Both the position numbers and the translations under genes were made by a program. The notes under the pieces were generated by a model. That model was not told where the DNA came from. It saw nothing but the letters and a program-made list of their open reading frames with translations, and did no database searches. A stretch of 58,678 nucleotides of DNA from a virus, in IMG/VR virus record IMGVR_UViG_3300045972_000025, positions 1 to 58,678 of that record. One strand, 5' to 3'. Shown here piece after piece: positions 36,550 to 44,960 of this stretch. The stretch's first letter is position 1, and each line of letters starts with the position of its first letter.

Positions 36550-36857
36550 TTACAGACAAGAAGATTGCAGCTGATCTAAAGAAGGTTCTAGCTCAGTACG
36601 AAGCCTTGAGACTAGAGGTAAACAACAATCTACCAATCAAGAAGCATTTGGAACGATATCGTAAGAATATCCATGACAGCAGAGCGCTGCTTAATGTTTT
36701 ATCTAAATACCATAAAGATAAGAAATTCTTAGAATTATATGCTCAAGCAGCAGAATTAGATGCCAGATTCGAGAAAGAGATTCAGTTATTCAATAGAGAC
36801 TTCGAGCAGAGTATCAAAACCCTTAGTGCATTAGAGACAGCTCTAGATAAAGCCTAA
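36537..36857 (+). CDS. small helical protein, 106 aa
   Basis: ATG overlaps the polymerase end by 13 bp, with GAGGG upstream inside that gene. Highly helical, Lys/Glu-rich, coiled-coil-like. Probably translated together with the polymerase, but no function is recognisable. Confidence 0.55.
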   Translation: MPKIITDKKIAADLKKVLAQYEALRLEVNNNLPIKKHLERYRKNIHDSRALLNVLSKYHKDKKFLELYAQAAELDARFEKEIQLFNRDFEQSIKTLSALETALDKA

Positions 36858-36876
36858 TAGCCTTATATAAACAGAC

Positions 36877-36900
36877 TGTCATTTCCTAATAAGATAAGGG
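36877..36900 (+). promoter_or_regulatory. weak late-type motif before portal gene
   Basis: CTGTCATTTCCTAATAAGAT followed by AAGG. CCTTAT (36861-36866) can pair with ATAAGG (36894-36899), the portal ribosome site. Confidence 0.35.
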
Positions 36901-36908
36901 TAATCTAC

Positions 36909-39131
36909 ATGGCAAATCCGAGAACACCTAGGAAAACAGCTGCTAAAAGACCAGATCCATTCTCAGCTGGATCATATACATCACAAGACACAGATGGTAC
37001 TATTCATCAGGGATCTGGTGGTTCACGTATAGCTAGTATCAGAAAACAGGCTGTGTTATTCGGTGATGGTGGTCTGGGTACAGCCGATATTGCTGATTCA
37101 CAGAATATTGGGTACTACAACTTTGAATTCCCTGTAGATTCTCTAGAACTACCTCAATCTAGAAAAGAAGAATTAAAGTTCTACAGACTTTCATATGACA
37201 GAGATCCTATAGTATCAAGAGCTATCGATCTTCATACTGAACTACCTATGAGTAAGATGATCCTGGAAAAGCCCAAATCATCTTCAGAAGCTTTTACTGA
37301 TTATATCTATGACTACTACCAGGCACTAGTCTCTGACACAGATCTCTTTGATATGTTACTCCAAGCCACCAAGGAATACTGGTTGATTGGTGAAGCCTTC
37401 TTATACATCGAGGATTCTGAAGACGATGTCCAATTATGTGAAGAAGCCACTAAGCAATTAAAGAACAAGGGTGGAAGAGGAGATAGAGATGAGCGTGGTG
37501 GTGAAGGTAATCTTCATCCTCCAATAGAAACTAAAGTAGAAGATCTTGATATTATTCAATTCATTAATCCAGCTAAATCTTCCAGAGTTAGAGAAGCTAA
37601 GAAGCTTGGATTAGCTAATGAAACTGAGTCATCATTATTAAAACAGATAAGATCTGCTAAGCTAAAGCTCAATACTAAGATAGCTAGTGTCCGTACTAAA
37701 CTAGCTAGTACGAATAAGATTGCATTACCTGGTGACGAGGCTGATAAAGAAGATTCTAATGCCGAAGCTGCTAGAGAGATGCGTTCTCCGTTAGAGATTC
37801 AACAAGAGAAGGATCAGGAACAAGAGCAATCTAAGGGTGATAAGTTAGAGAATTCAACTGGTGATGACTCTGATCTAGAACCTACCCCAGAAGATACAGA
37901 AGATATATCTGATGATAAAGAAGATATTGCTGAGTTACAGAAATTAGTATCTTTGTTAGAAAAGAAGAAGGAACTCTTATCTGAGCTCAAGGAACTGAGA
38001 GAGACTAGAGAACATGAGTATGAATTATTCTCCCATATAGTCAATAAAGATTACAATGGGTGGTCTAAGATCCAGATGATTCCCCCTGATCGAGTTGAGA
38101 TTAGAAGAGATCCTAGATTTGGTGAGGGTCCTATTGTATTCTATGAACCTTCCGAGATTCAGAAGGAAGCTTTCTTAAAAGATCCTAATGTAGATGCTGA
38201 TACTAGAGAAGTCTTAGAGAATGATGGTAAGATCCCCCTCAATCAAGATCCCTTGAAGGGTAGCTTCCTCATTCACTTCGCTAGAAAGAAGGCTCCATAT
38301 GAAGATCATGGACGCTCTATCCTTCAGAGATGTTTAAGGACTGTCATCTATCGAGATAAGCTTCGTCAGGTTCAGACGACCATTGTCAGCAGAAACATGA
38401 CCCCAAAGACACTAGTCGTAGCTCCAGAAATCTCAGCCACAGAAGTAATGGCGTTGAGAGCTCACATTGACGAAGCTAAGTCTGATCCTGATTATACCAT
38501 CGTGGTAAACTATGAGGCCACTTGGAATGAGATTGGTTCCGAGGGACGTATTCTAGCACTAGATTCTGAGTGGCAGCATACTAATGCTGATCTTGCCACT
38601 GGATTAGGATTCTCTCCTGATCTGTTGACTGGAGAGGGATTCTATTCTGGTAATAAGATCCATCTAGAACTATTAAATACTACATATGTTCTTTATCGTG
38701 AGACCATTTCTAATCTTATGGAGAAGGATTTCTTCAAGCCAATCGCTATGAAGAAAGGCTTCTTTGAACTCGATAACTATAACAGACCTCGTTGGATTTA
38801 TCCTAAGATCAACTTCTCTAGACTAGCTCTTAGAGACTCTGGCGATGTGTACGAGATGTTGTTCAATCTCTACTCTAAGGGATCAATTCCTATCGAGATC
38901 ATCTATGAGTTCTTGAATATTGACCCCGAGACATGCCGTAGAAAGTTAGAAGAAGATCTGTTCACTGTTAACGATTCTAAGTTTAACCAGTTATTAGATT
39001 CTATCTATGGTGGTATCACTGATCGTCTAGTAGATGGCACCGACATGATCTCTAAGATTAGTCAAGGTCTGAAATTAGAAGAGCGTAGTACTGATGACGA
39101 AGGTTTAGAAGGTACTGGTGAGGGTGTCTAG
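36909..39131 (+). CDS. portal protein, 740 aa
   Basis: The N-terminal part (LKFYRLSYDRDPIVSRAIDL, then KEYWLIGEAFLYIED) and the part after about residue 370 (SKIQMIPPDRVEI, later FSPDLLTGEGFYSGNKIHLE) follow portal-protein order. Between them, residues about 175-370 form a charged insertion (KLNTKIASVRTKLAS, then acidic DEADKEDSN). Portals form the 12-mer DNA channel at the capsid vertex. The portal lies 7 kb downstream of the large terminase with replication genes between, which is unusual. ATG after AAGGG. Confidence 0.85.
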   Translation: MANPRTPRKTAAKRPDPFSAGSYTSQDTDGTIHQGSGGSRIASIRKQAVLFGDGGLGTADIADSQNIGYYNFEFPVDSLELPQSRKEELKFYRLSYDRDPIVSRAIDLHTELPMSKMILEKPKSSSEAFTDYIYDYYQALVSDTDLFDMLLQATKEYWLIGEAFLYIEDSEDDVQLCEEATKQLKNKGGRGDRDERGGEGNLHPPIETKVEDLDIIQFINPAKSSRVREAKKLGLANETESSLLKQIRSAKLKLNTKIASVRTKLASTNKIALPGDEADKEDSNAEAAREMRSPLEIQQEKDQEQEQSKGDKLENSTGDDSDLEPTPEDTEDISDDKEDIAELQKLVSLLEKKKELLSELKELRETREHEYELFSHIVNKDYNGWSKIQMIPPDRVEIRRDPRFGEGPIVFYEPSEIQKEAFLKDPNVDADTREVLENDGKIPLNQDPLKGSFLIHFARKKAPYEDHGRSILQRCLRTVIYRDKLRQVQTTIVSRNMTPKTLVVAPEISATEVMALRAHIDEAKSDPDYTIVVNYEATWNEIGSEGRILALDSEWQHTNADLATGLGFSPDLLTGEGFYSGNKIHLELLNTTYVLYRETISNLMEKDFFKPIAMKKGFFELDNYNRPRWIYPKINFSRLALRDSGDVYEMLFNLYSKGSIPIEIIYEFLNIDPETCRRKLEEDLFTVNDSKFNQLLDSIYGGITDRLVDGTDMISKISQGLKLEERSTDDEGLEGTGEGV

Positions 39132-40564
39132 TGTTTAAGATAATAGATGCAGTTAGTTCCCGACTCCCAGATTTAACTGGTAACTCATCTATAGCCAGGA
39201 TAGGGACTGATCTATATACTGTATCTAATGTCCGTGTAGATAATTCAGTAGTAATATACAGATCGATCGATTCTGGTACTACCTGGAATATACTACATAC
39301 TATAACAATCCCTGCTGGAACTAAACGCTTTGATCCTGTACTCGTATCAGATGGTACTAATCTACATTTCTTAGCATCTGTGGCTTCCACCGATATTCAA
39401 CGTTATGACGTAATTAAATATGGGTATGAGATATCAACAGATACTTTAACACCAGTAACTCTCGTTACTGGTAATATGTATCATGGTGGATATGATCTTA
39501 TACTTAGAAATGATGGATTATTACAGATAGCAGTAAGTATCTCTGAACCATTAGTAATGAACCCTAGCATGGTTGATCCTTATTATTGGGGAATCAGTAC
39601 ATGGGTTATGGGGACAGATAATTCTATACAGAATTATGTAGAAGTATTGGGGTTGGGTACAAATGATTTACAACCAAATACTCAGACGATAGGTGGATTA
39701 TCATTATGTAATAATCCAACGAATCCAGAATCTGTAGATATATTCTGGACCCATCATAAACGAACTAGCTTGTTCAAAGATGTTACAGTCTATATCGATA
39801 GTATCTTGACTACAGTATCTGATGGTTCTTCATTCACTTTATCTGATGTTTTCCCTGTTACTCAGTTCCAAGCACGATACACTGAAGATGATCTAACTGC
39901 ATTATCTACTTCCGATACTATCATAATATCTCAATCATATTATACTCAGATCGATGGAAATCTCATCTCATCTAGTATACTAGGGAGATTCTATAATTCT
40001 ATGTGGGATTTTAAAGTCTTACATGGAGATAAAGATGTCTCATGGTGTAACCCAACACCATCTATAAGTATAGCGAATGATATATATTACAGTATATTAG
40101 AATGTACTACTGGAATAAAATTAACCAGAGTAGGATTACTTAGAACATACTATCTTGATCAAGATATGTCCCTATCCTTGATCCCAACCAACACAGTGGT
40201 TAGATTACAGACTCTTAGAGGTAGTAAAGAACTGGCTGATAATTCTTCTGATTGGTACCTACAGGGTGTAGATTCTGATGGAATCAGTCATTTTATGTCG
40301 AGACTTAATCTACCACCCAAGATTCAAGTAACACCATCGTCCTTGATTTTGAAGCGTGGTGTACCGACAACAATAGATGCATCAGGAACTCTAGATCCAG
40401 ATCAGGATCCAATAACATTTAAATGGACATCTGATGATACGACAGGAAAATTCCATATAACTGGTGATGGTCCAATAGTTACTATTCTAGCTGATAAGAG
40501 CATTGGACCAGATCAGAGAACTATAAATATCACCTTGACTGTAAATGATCATCCATTAGACTAA
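39131..40564 (+). CDS. tail fibre-type protein: beta-propeller with Asp-box and PKD domain
   Basis: GTG start sharing its G with the portal stop. Residues about 1-390 alternate short strands in a propeller-like pattern and contain one Asp-box (SIDSGTTW), as in sialidase-like propellers. The C-terminal ~80 residues (ITFKWTSDD...ITLTVND) look like a PKD/Ig-like domain. It starts a run of host-contact proteins. Sialidase-type activity is not claimed: the catalytic residues are not evident. Confidence 0.6.
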   Translation: MFKIIDAVSSRLPDLTGNSSIARIGTDLYTVSNVRVDNSVVIYRSIDSGTTWNILHTITIPAGTKRFDPVLVSDGTNLHFLASVASTDIQRYDVIKYGYEISTDTLTPVTLVTGNMYHGGYDLILRNDGLLQIAVSISEPLVMNPSMVDPYYWGISTWVMGTDNSIQNYVEVLGLGTNDLQPNTQTIGGLSLCNNPTNPESVDIFWTHHKRTSLFKDVTVYIDSILTTVSDGSSFTLSDVFPVTQFQARYTEDDLTALSTSDTIIISQSYYTQIDGNLISSSILGRFYNSMWDFKVLHGDKDVSWCNPTPSISIANDIYYSILECTTGIKLTRVGLLRTYYLDQDMSLSLIPTNTVVRLQTLRGSKELADNSSDWYLQGVDSDGISHFMSRLNLPPKIQVTPSSLILKRGVPTTIDASGTLDPDQDPITFKWTSDDTTGKFHITGDGPIVTILADKSIGPDQRTINITLTVNDHPLD

Positions 40565-40572
40565 TTCTAATA

Positions 40573-40597
40573 ATCGGTTCCTACCCCTTAATTGATG
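40573..40597 (+). promoter_or_regulatory. late-type promoter motif, copy 10
   Basis: ATCGGTTCCTACCCCTTAAT followed by TGATG. CCTTAA (40586-40591) pairs with TTAAGG (40606-40611), the ribosome site of the next gene. Confidence 0.5.
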
Positions 40598-40618
40598 TAT
40601 ATCTTTTAAGGACTGGAA

Positions 40619-41014
40619 ATGAGTTCGATTAATTCAACAATCATAAATACATTATTAGATACATATGGTGCGTTATTTAATAGTGGAACTCTGAAAATAT
40701 ATGCTGGTGCTGTTCCAGCTGATGCTAATACTGCCCAAGTGTCTCCAACACTGCTCGGAACTTTAACCTTCGGGTCTACTGCTTTCGCTACTGCAGCTGG
40801 AAGATCTATAACAGCTAATCCTATTACCCAGGATACAGCAGCTGATGCTACTGGCACAGCATCATATTATAGAGCATTCAAATCCGATGCTACCACAGTT
40901 ATTGAACAAGGAACATGTGGTGTTACTGGATCTGGTGCTGACTTAATAATGAATACAACCAGTGTAGTAGTTGGAGGCCCAATAGTAGCTACTTCATTCG
41001 TTAAGAATCAGTAG
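40619..41014 (+). CDS. tail structural protein, 131 aa
   Basis: ATG after AAGGA. The sequence (TLKIYAGAVPADANTA, TLLGTLTFGSTAFATAAG, TADATGTASYYRAFKSD) resembles a widespread small phage virion protein with immunoglobulin-like strands, usually encoded among tail fibre genes. Exact location in the virion is unknown. Confidence 0.6.
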   Translation: MSSINSTIINTLLDTYGALFNSGTLKIYAGAVPADANTAQVSPTLLGTLTFGSTAFATAAGRSITANPITQDTAADATGTASYYRAFKSDATTVIEQGTCGVTGSGADLIMNTTSVVVGGPIVATSFVKNQ

Positions 41015-41024
41015 AGAGTAACCA

Positions 41025-41642
41025 ATGACTCAGATATTCGCTAACAATGCAAAGACCACTCTGGCAGCTGCAGTAACTACGACAGGCCAGACATCTATTA
41101 CACTAACTACTGGTAAAGGCGCATTGTTCCCTAATCCAACAGCACCAGATTATTTTATGGTGACTCTAGATGATGGTACAAACGTAGAAATATGTAAGTG
41201 TACTGCCAGAGCTACTGATGTGCTAACTATCGCTAGAGCTCAAGAGAGTACTACAGCCCAGGCTTCGTTCGCTATCGGTACTAACGTAGAAGCTAGATTG
41301 ACTTCTGCTAGTGTTACGAACTTGGTTAAATCTCCTGTGATACAGGCTGTGGCATCTCCTGCTACTATTACACCTGATGCTGCTAATGATGCTGTATTGG
41401 TATCTGCTCTCGCTAATGCCCTAACAATAGCTAACCCAACTGGTACATGGTTTAATTTCCAGAAATTAACTATTAGAATCAAGGACAATGGTACAGCTCG
41501 CGCCCTATCCTTCGGTGCTAACTATCGTGCCGTTGGTCTGACTCTCCCAACAACTACTGTCATAAACAAGAATATGTACATTGGTATAATCTACAATCTC
41601 AACGATAGTAAGTGGGATGTAGTTTCAATCGCTCAGGAATAA
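41025..41642 (+). CDS. tail fibre-associated protein, 205 aa
   Basis: Begins with a short Thr-rich adaptor-like segment (FANNAKTTLAAAVTTTGQTS) common at the N-terminus of phage fibre proteins that bind the baseplate, followed by a beta-rich body. It contains ARATDVLTIARAQESTTA. Probably an adaptor or short fibre subunit. Confidence 0.6.
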   Translation: MTQIFANNAKTTLAAAVTTTGQTSITLTTGKGALFPNPTAPDYFMVTLDDGTNVEICKCTARATDVLTIARAQESTTAQASFAIGTNVEARLTSASVTNLVKSPVIQAVASPATITPDAANDAVLVSALANALTIANPTGTWFNFQKLTIRIKDNGTARALSFGANYRAVGLTLPTTTVINKNMYIGIIYNLNDSKWDVVSIAQE

Positions 41643-41651
41643 GGAACCTAT

Positions 41652-42236
41652 ATGACAATCATTACTCCAGTAACTCCAACTACCCCAATAGTACCTACAT
41701 TCGTAGAACGTCGTACATATGACCTGAGACTCATTAGTGAGCGAGGTGGTCAGAATTTCATAGTAGCTCAGAGAGAAGAGTATGATCTCGATGCTGGTAA
41801 GAATCCTATCGGAGAACCTAGAAAGAACTGGCAGGTCCGTAAGGATCTTAGTGAACAGTTCCTCACAGATAATCCTGATGTCGCAACTCTTATTCAAACC
41901 ATTCTAGACAAAGTCGATGCTTGGGAAGCTGCTCAAGTTGGTCCTCAGACTGAAGTAGTCCTTACTGTTGAGCAACGAATCGCTGTCTTGGTCGCAGCAG
42001 TTCAGAAGAAGATGGATGAGACTGCAAAGACAAGAAATTATGATGGTATCCTATCATTATGTAGTTATGCTTCATCTACCAACACTAAGTTCGCAACTGA
42101 AGCCCTAGCTGGTATGTCATGGAGAGATGCGTGCTGGGATTACTGTTACACCTTGTTAGCCAGTGTTCAAGCGGGTACAGCTCAAGAACCTAGTGTTCAG
42201 GAACTATTAGCTGGGTTACCTACTATAAGCTGGTAA
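41652..42236 (+). CDS. fibre assembly-type protein, DUF4376-like, 194 aa
   Basis: The C-terminal half (KKMDETAKTRNYDGILSLCS, ATEALAGMSWRDACWDY, ELLAGLPTISW) resembles DUF4376-type domains that occur at the ends of tail fibres or as fibre assembly proteins. It is embedded between fibre genes, with spacings of about 10 bp on each side. Confidence 0.65.
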   Translation: MTIITPVTPTTPIVPTFVERRTYDLRLISERGGQNFIVAQREEYDLDAGKNPIGEPRKNWQVRKDLSEQFLTDNPDVATLIQTILDKVDAWEAAQVGPQTEVVLTVEQRIAVLVAAVQKKMDETAKTRNYDGILSLCSYASSTNTKFATEALAGMSWRDACWDYCYTLLASVQAGTAQEPSVQELLAGLPTISW

Positions 42237-42245
42237 GGATAACAG

Positions 42246-44909
42246 ATGTTATTAAATGCTGGACCCCTTAATGGAGCAGCCCTAGATGGGTCTAGCATAA
42301 GCTCCTTTTCGGTGGCATCTAATACTTTCATGCCTACTATCACTGGGAGCTTAACCAGTGTTACGAATCAAATATGTAATGGGGCTGGGACATCTTTCAC
42401 TCTAGCAGATGGCGGGACTAATCTATCTGTCCCCACTATCATACTGACTTCCCTTAGTAGAACTGATTGGCAGGGAACAACAACTCTGTCTTCAGTTCCT
42501 AGGACTAATTTAATATCTCATACTGAGATCCCAGCAACTGGTAGTACTTGGTCTTTTTCTCAAGGAGCAGGAGCTGTTAGTGTTTCTACTGGGCCAGATG
42601 GAACAGCTTGTGCTCAAATCAACTGGACTGCTGTAGGACAAGATGTAGCGTCTAGTACATTCGCTCAAGTAGCAGGGCAGACATACACTGGTGTTATCTG
42701 GATTAATCCATCTGTTGATCTTACTAGTGGCTATGTATGGGTCGTCGGTAACATTGTTAAGACTATTGATTCTGGTGCTAATAAGATACCAGCTAATACC
42801 TGGACTAAAATACAATATTCTGCCGTTGCTTCTGTTAGTACTACTGCATATGGTATAATGATTCGTTCAGGAGTGTATCCCTGTTCAATCAAGTTAGCTG
42901 CTCCTGCATGTTACCTAGGTAGTTCTGCTGGTATATTTATTCCAAATACGACAGGTTCCCCATTAGCTTCAACTGATTATACCATATCTGGGAATACTGT
43001 TACACTAGCTCAATCTACTTCAGCTGGTAACATAAAATGGACAGGAACTTACTCTCCATATTCAGGTGTAGCCGCTGTAGGTGAATCAGTAGCATCAAAC
43101 ACTAATATGCCTGTAATCAGTACTGTAGCTAGTTTCGTACATGCTATTGGTGTCACATATAATTCAGCAATGCCTCCTATAACAGGTACAGGATACTTAG
43201 CCTATGGTGAGGGTGGTTCCGATACTAGAACTATAACAGTGACTCTGGAGTTCAATCATGCTCCTACCATTGATATGCCAGTACTCTATCAAGCGACAAG
43301 AAATGAGGAATACTGGATAAGGCCTACTGTAGTTGATTTAGATAATGATGATCTAATATATCAATGGACTCAGATATCTGGATCAACAGCGAGAACTTCG
43401 AATCCTGCTTTGAAGGATCTGCTAGTAAAACTCCATAATCTAAATCCAGCTGGTGAAGATCTAGTATTCTCTTTGACTGTTACGGATTCTATCAATACAC
43501 CAATAACATCTCTCATAACCATCAAAGTACCTGCTTTAGCTACATCGTTAAAAGATACTTCTTTGATTAAGACTACTGGTCCTAAATCTAATAGGATAGC
43601 TCTTAGAAACACTCCATCTGTATGGAATCCAGTCTATAATCTGAACCCAACATCATATTCTGATGCTTTTAATTTCAAGACACAAAATACAGAATCTGGG
43701 ATTAGAAAAATCTATATCAGTGACAAATCATCTCTTATAACAGATGATATAAAGAACGGAACACCTGGATATTATAAGAGAAGAATAACATATAAGGGTA
43801 AGGTCTTAGATTCCATCCACACAGAAGACGATAGTACATATCTCTTAGTAAAAGACGGGGATACCTTATCATTATTACACTATATGTCATCAGGATACCA
43901 GGGAATATCTGATTATCCTGATACTGAACTGAATATCAGTAGTATAGTAAATGAAACATTCTCTGGATTACACTTCACAGCTCCAGCCGATGGATATAGA
44001 GTAATTTCATTATATGGTGCTTCTGGTGTTCTGATTATTCAGTGTAATACACAGGATGTATCTGATGTAAGACAGAACATGTATGTCGCTACTGAGACTA
44101 ATCTATTGATTGGTTCTGATTCAGTTACATTCATCAGAGATATGGATGTTCTAAATCCAGGTACTGGTCAATACCTTATCGGAACACAAGATCAGGCTGG
44201 TAATTCATATGAAGTCTTATTAGACCTTCAATCCCGTAGAATTATAAATACATGGGATAGGGGTAACACCATATCATCTGATATCACAAGTGGTGAATTT
44301 TTATTCAAGAAACACTTGCTACCCCTCATAAAGCCTGTAGCACCTTATCTAACAGCTACAATAGAGGGTAACGATATCAATCTGGAATGGACACAAGAAC
44401 GATATCAAGATGTGAAATACTATGATATCTACATGTGTATGAATGATGGTGAATACACTCGTGTTAAGCGTATAGATTCAGGATACATATTATCTACTGT
44501 ACTATCTGGATATGATTTAGATGGTAATATTATCGATATAAAGATGGTATCTGGTACTGATTATGCTGTCAGTGACTTCAGTAATGTAGTAGAGTTTATT
44601 GGATACGATGTAGATCCCAGATGGAGTATAGGAACTTGGAGTTATGCACCATATGAACTCGGTGACATTAACGGTACATACGTAGGTCTGGCTTTCGATG
44701 TATTCATGATAAGCTATGGATTCGGTATCCTACAATTTGGATTAGATCCTTGGGGAGTACCTGGTTATGAAACCAATCCTATTATAGATGGATGGGGCCA
44801 AGAACCATGGTATGGAGATTTCTGGGGTGCTGTCGGTTTCGAAACTACACCATGCTATGGTTATGGTAAAGAACCCTATGGTGATGATGTGTATGATGAG
44901 ATCGGCTAG
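42246..44909 (+). CDS. large modular tail protein with PKD/Fn3-like domains, 887 aa
   Basis: Beta-rich throughout. Two copies of a VASNT-x-MP-I motif lie in the N-terminal third (SVASNTFMPTITG and SVASNTNMPVIST). A PKD-like segment (DLDNDDLIYQWTQISG) lies near 350-375 and a fibronectin-III-like segment (NDINLEWTQERYQDVKYYDI) near 710-730. The last ~80 residues are rich in Gly, Tyr, Trp and Pro with repeats such as GWGQEP and GYGKEP. It is likely a host-contact or fibre-network protein. Confidence 0.55.
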   Translation: MLLNAGPLNGAALDGSSISSFSVASNTFMPTITGSLTSVTNQICNGAGTSFTLADGGTNLSVPTIILTSLSRTDWQGTTTLSSVPRTNLISHTEIPATGSTWSFSQGAGAVSVSTGPDGTACAQINWTAVGQDVASSTFAQVAGQTYTGVIWINPSVDLTSGYVWVVGNIVKTIDSGANKIPANTWTKIQYSAVASVSTTAYGIMIRSGVYPCSIKLAAPACYLGSSAGIFIPNTTGSPLASTDYTISGNTVTLAQSTSAGNIKWTGTYSPYSGVAAVGESVASNTNMPVISTVASFVHAIGVTYNSAMPPITGTGYLAYGEGGSDTRTITVTLEFNHAPTIDMPVLYQATRNEEYWIRPTVVDLDNDDLIYQWTQISGSTARTSNPALKDLLVKLHNLNPAGEDLVFSLTVTDSINTPITSLITIKVPALATSLKDTSLIKTTGPKSNRIALRNTPSVWNPVYNLNPTSYSDAFNFKTQNTESGIRKIYISDKSSLITDDIKNGTPGYYKRRITYKGKVLDSIHTEDDSTYLLVKDGDTLSLLHYMSSGYQGISDYPDTELNISSIVNETFSGLHFTAPADGYRVISLYGASGVLIIQCNTQDVSDVRQNMYVATETNLLIGSDSVTFIRDMDVLNPGTGQYLIGTQDQAGNSYEVLLDLQSRRIINTWDRGNTISSDITSGEFLFKKHLLPLIKPVAPYLTATIEGNDINLEWTQERYQDVKYYDIYMCMNDGEYTRVKRIDSGYILSTVLSGYDLDGNIIDIKMVSGTDYAVSDFSNVVEFIGYDVDPRWSIGTWSYAPYELGDINGTYVGLAFDVFMISYGFGILQFGLDPWGVPGYETNPIIDGWGQEPWYGDFWGAVGFETTPCYGYGKEPYGDDVYDEIG

Positions 44910-44916
44910 TTAAAAG

Positions 44917-44940
44917 AAACTTCTGTTCCCTTATATGATG
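44917..44940 (+). promoter_or_regulatory. late-type promoter motif, copy 11 (first tailspike)
   Basis: AAACTTCTGTTCCCTTATAT followed by GATG. It forms the left arm and loop start of the inverted repeat at 44925-44957. Confidence 0.55.
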
Positions 44941-44957
44941 CTAGAATATAAGGGAAC
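44925..44957 (+). promoter_or_regulatory. hairpin hiding the ribosome site of the first tailspike
   Basis: GTTCCCTTATAT (44925-44936) and ATATAAGGGAAC (44946-44957) are perfect complements with a 9-nt loop. The right arm contains the Shine-Dalgarno AAGGGA; ATG is at 44961. RNA starting inside the loop would lack the left arm, whereas read-through RNA would be folded shut. Confidence 0.65.
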
Positions 44958-44960
44958 CTA

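Noticed and set aside
39131-40564. Sialidase enzyme
   Set aside because: One Asp-box is present, but the arginine triad and catalytic Asp/Tyr/Glu are not visible.
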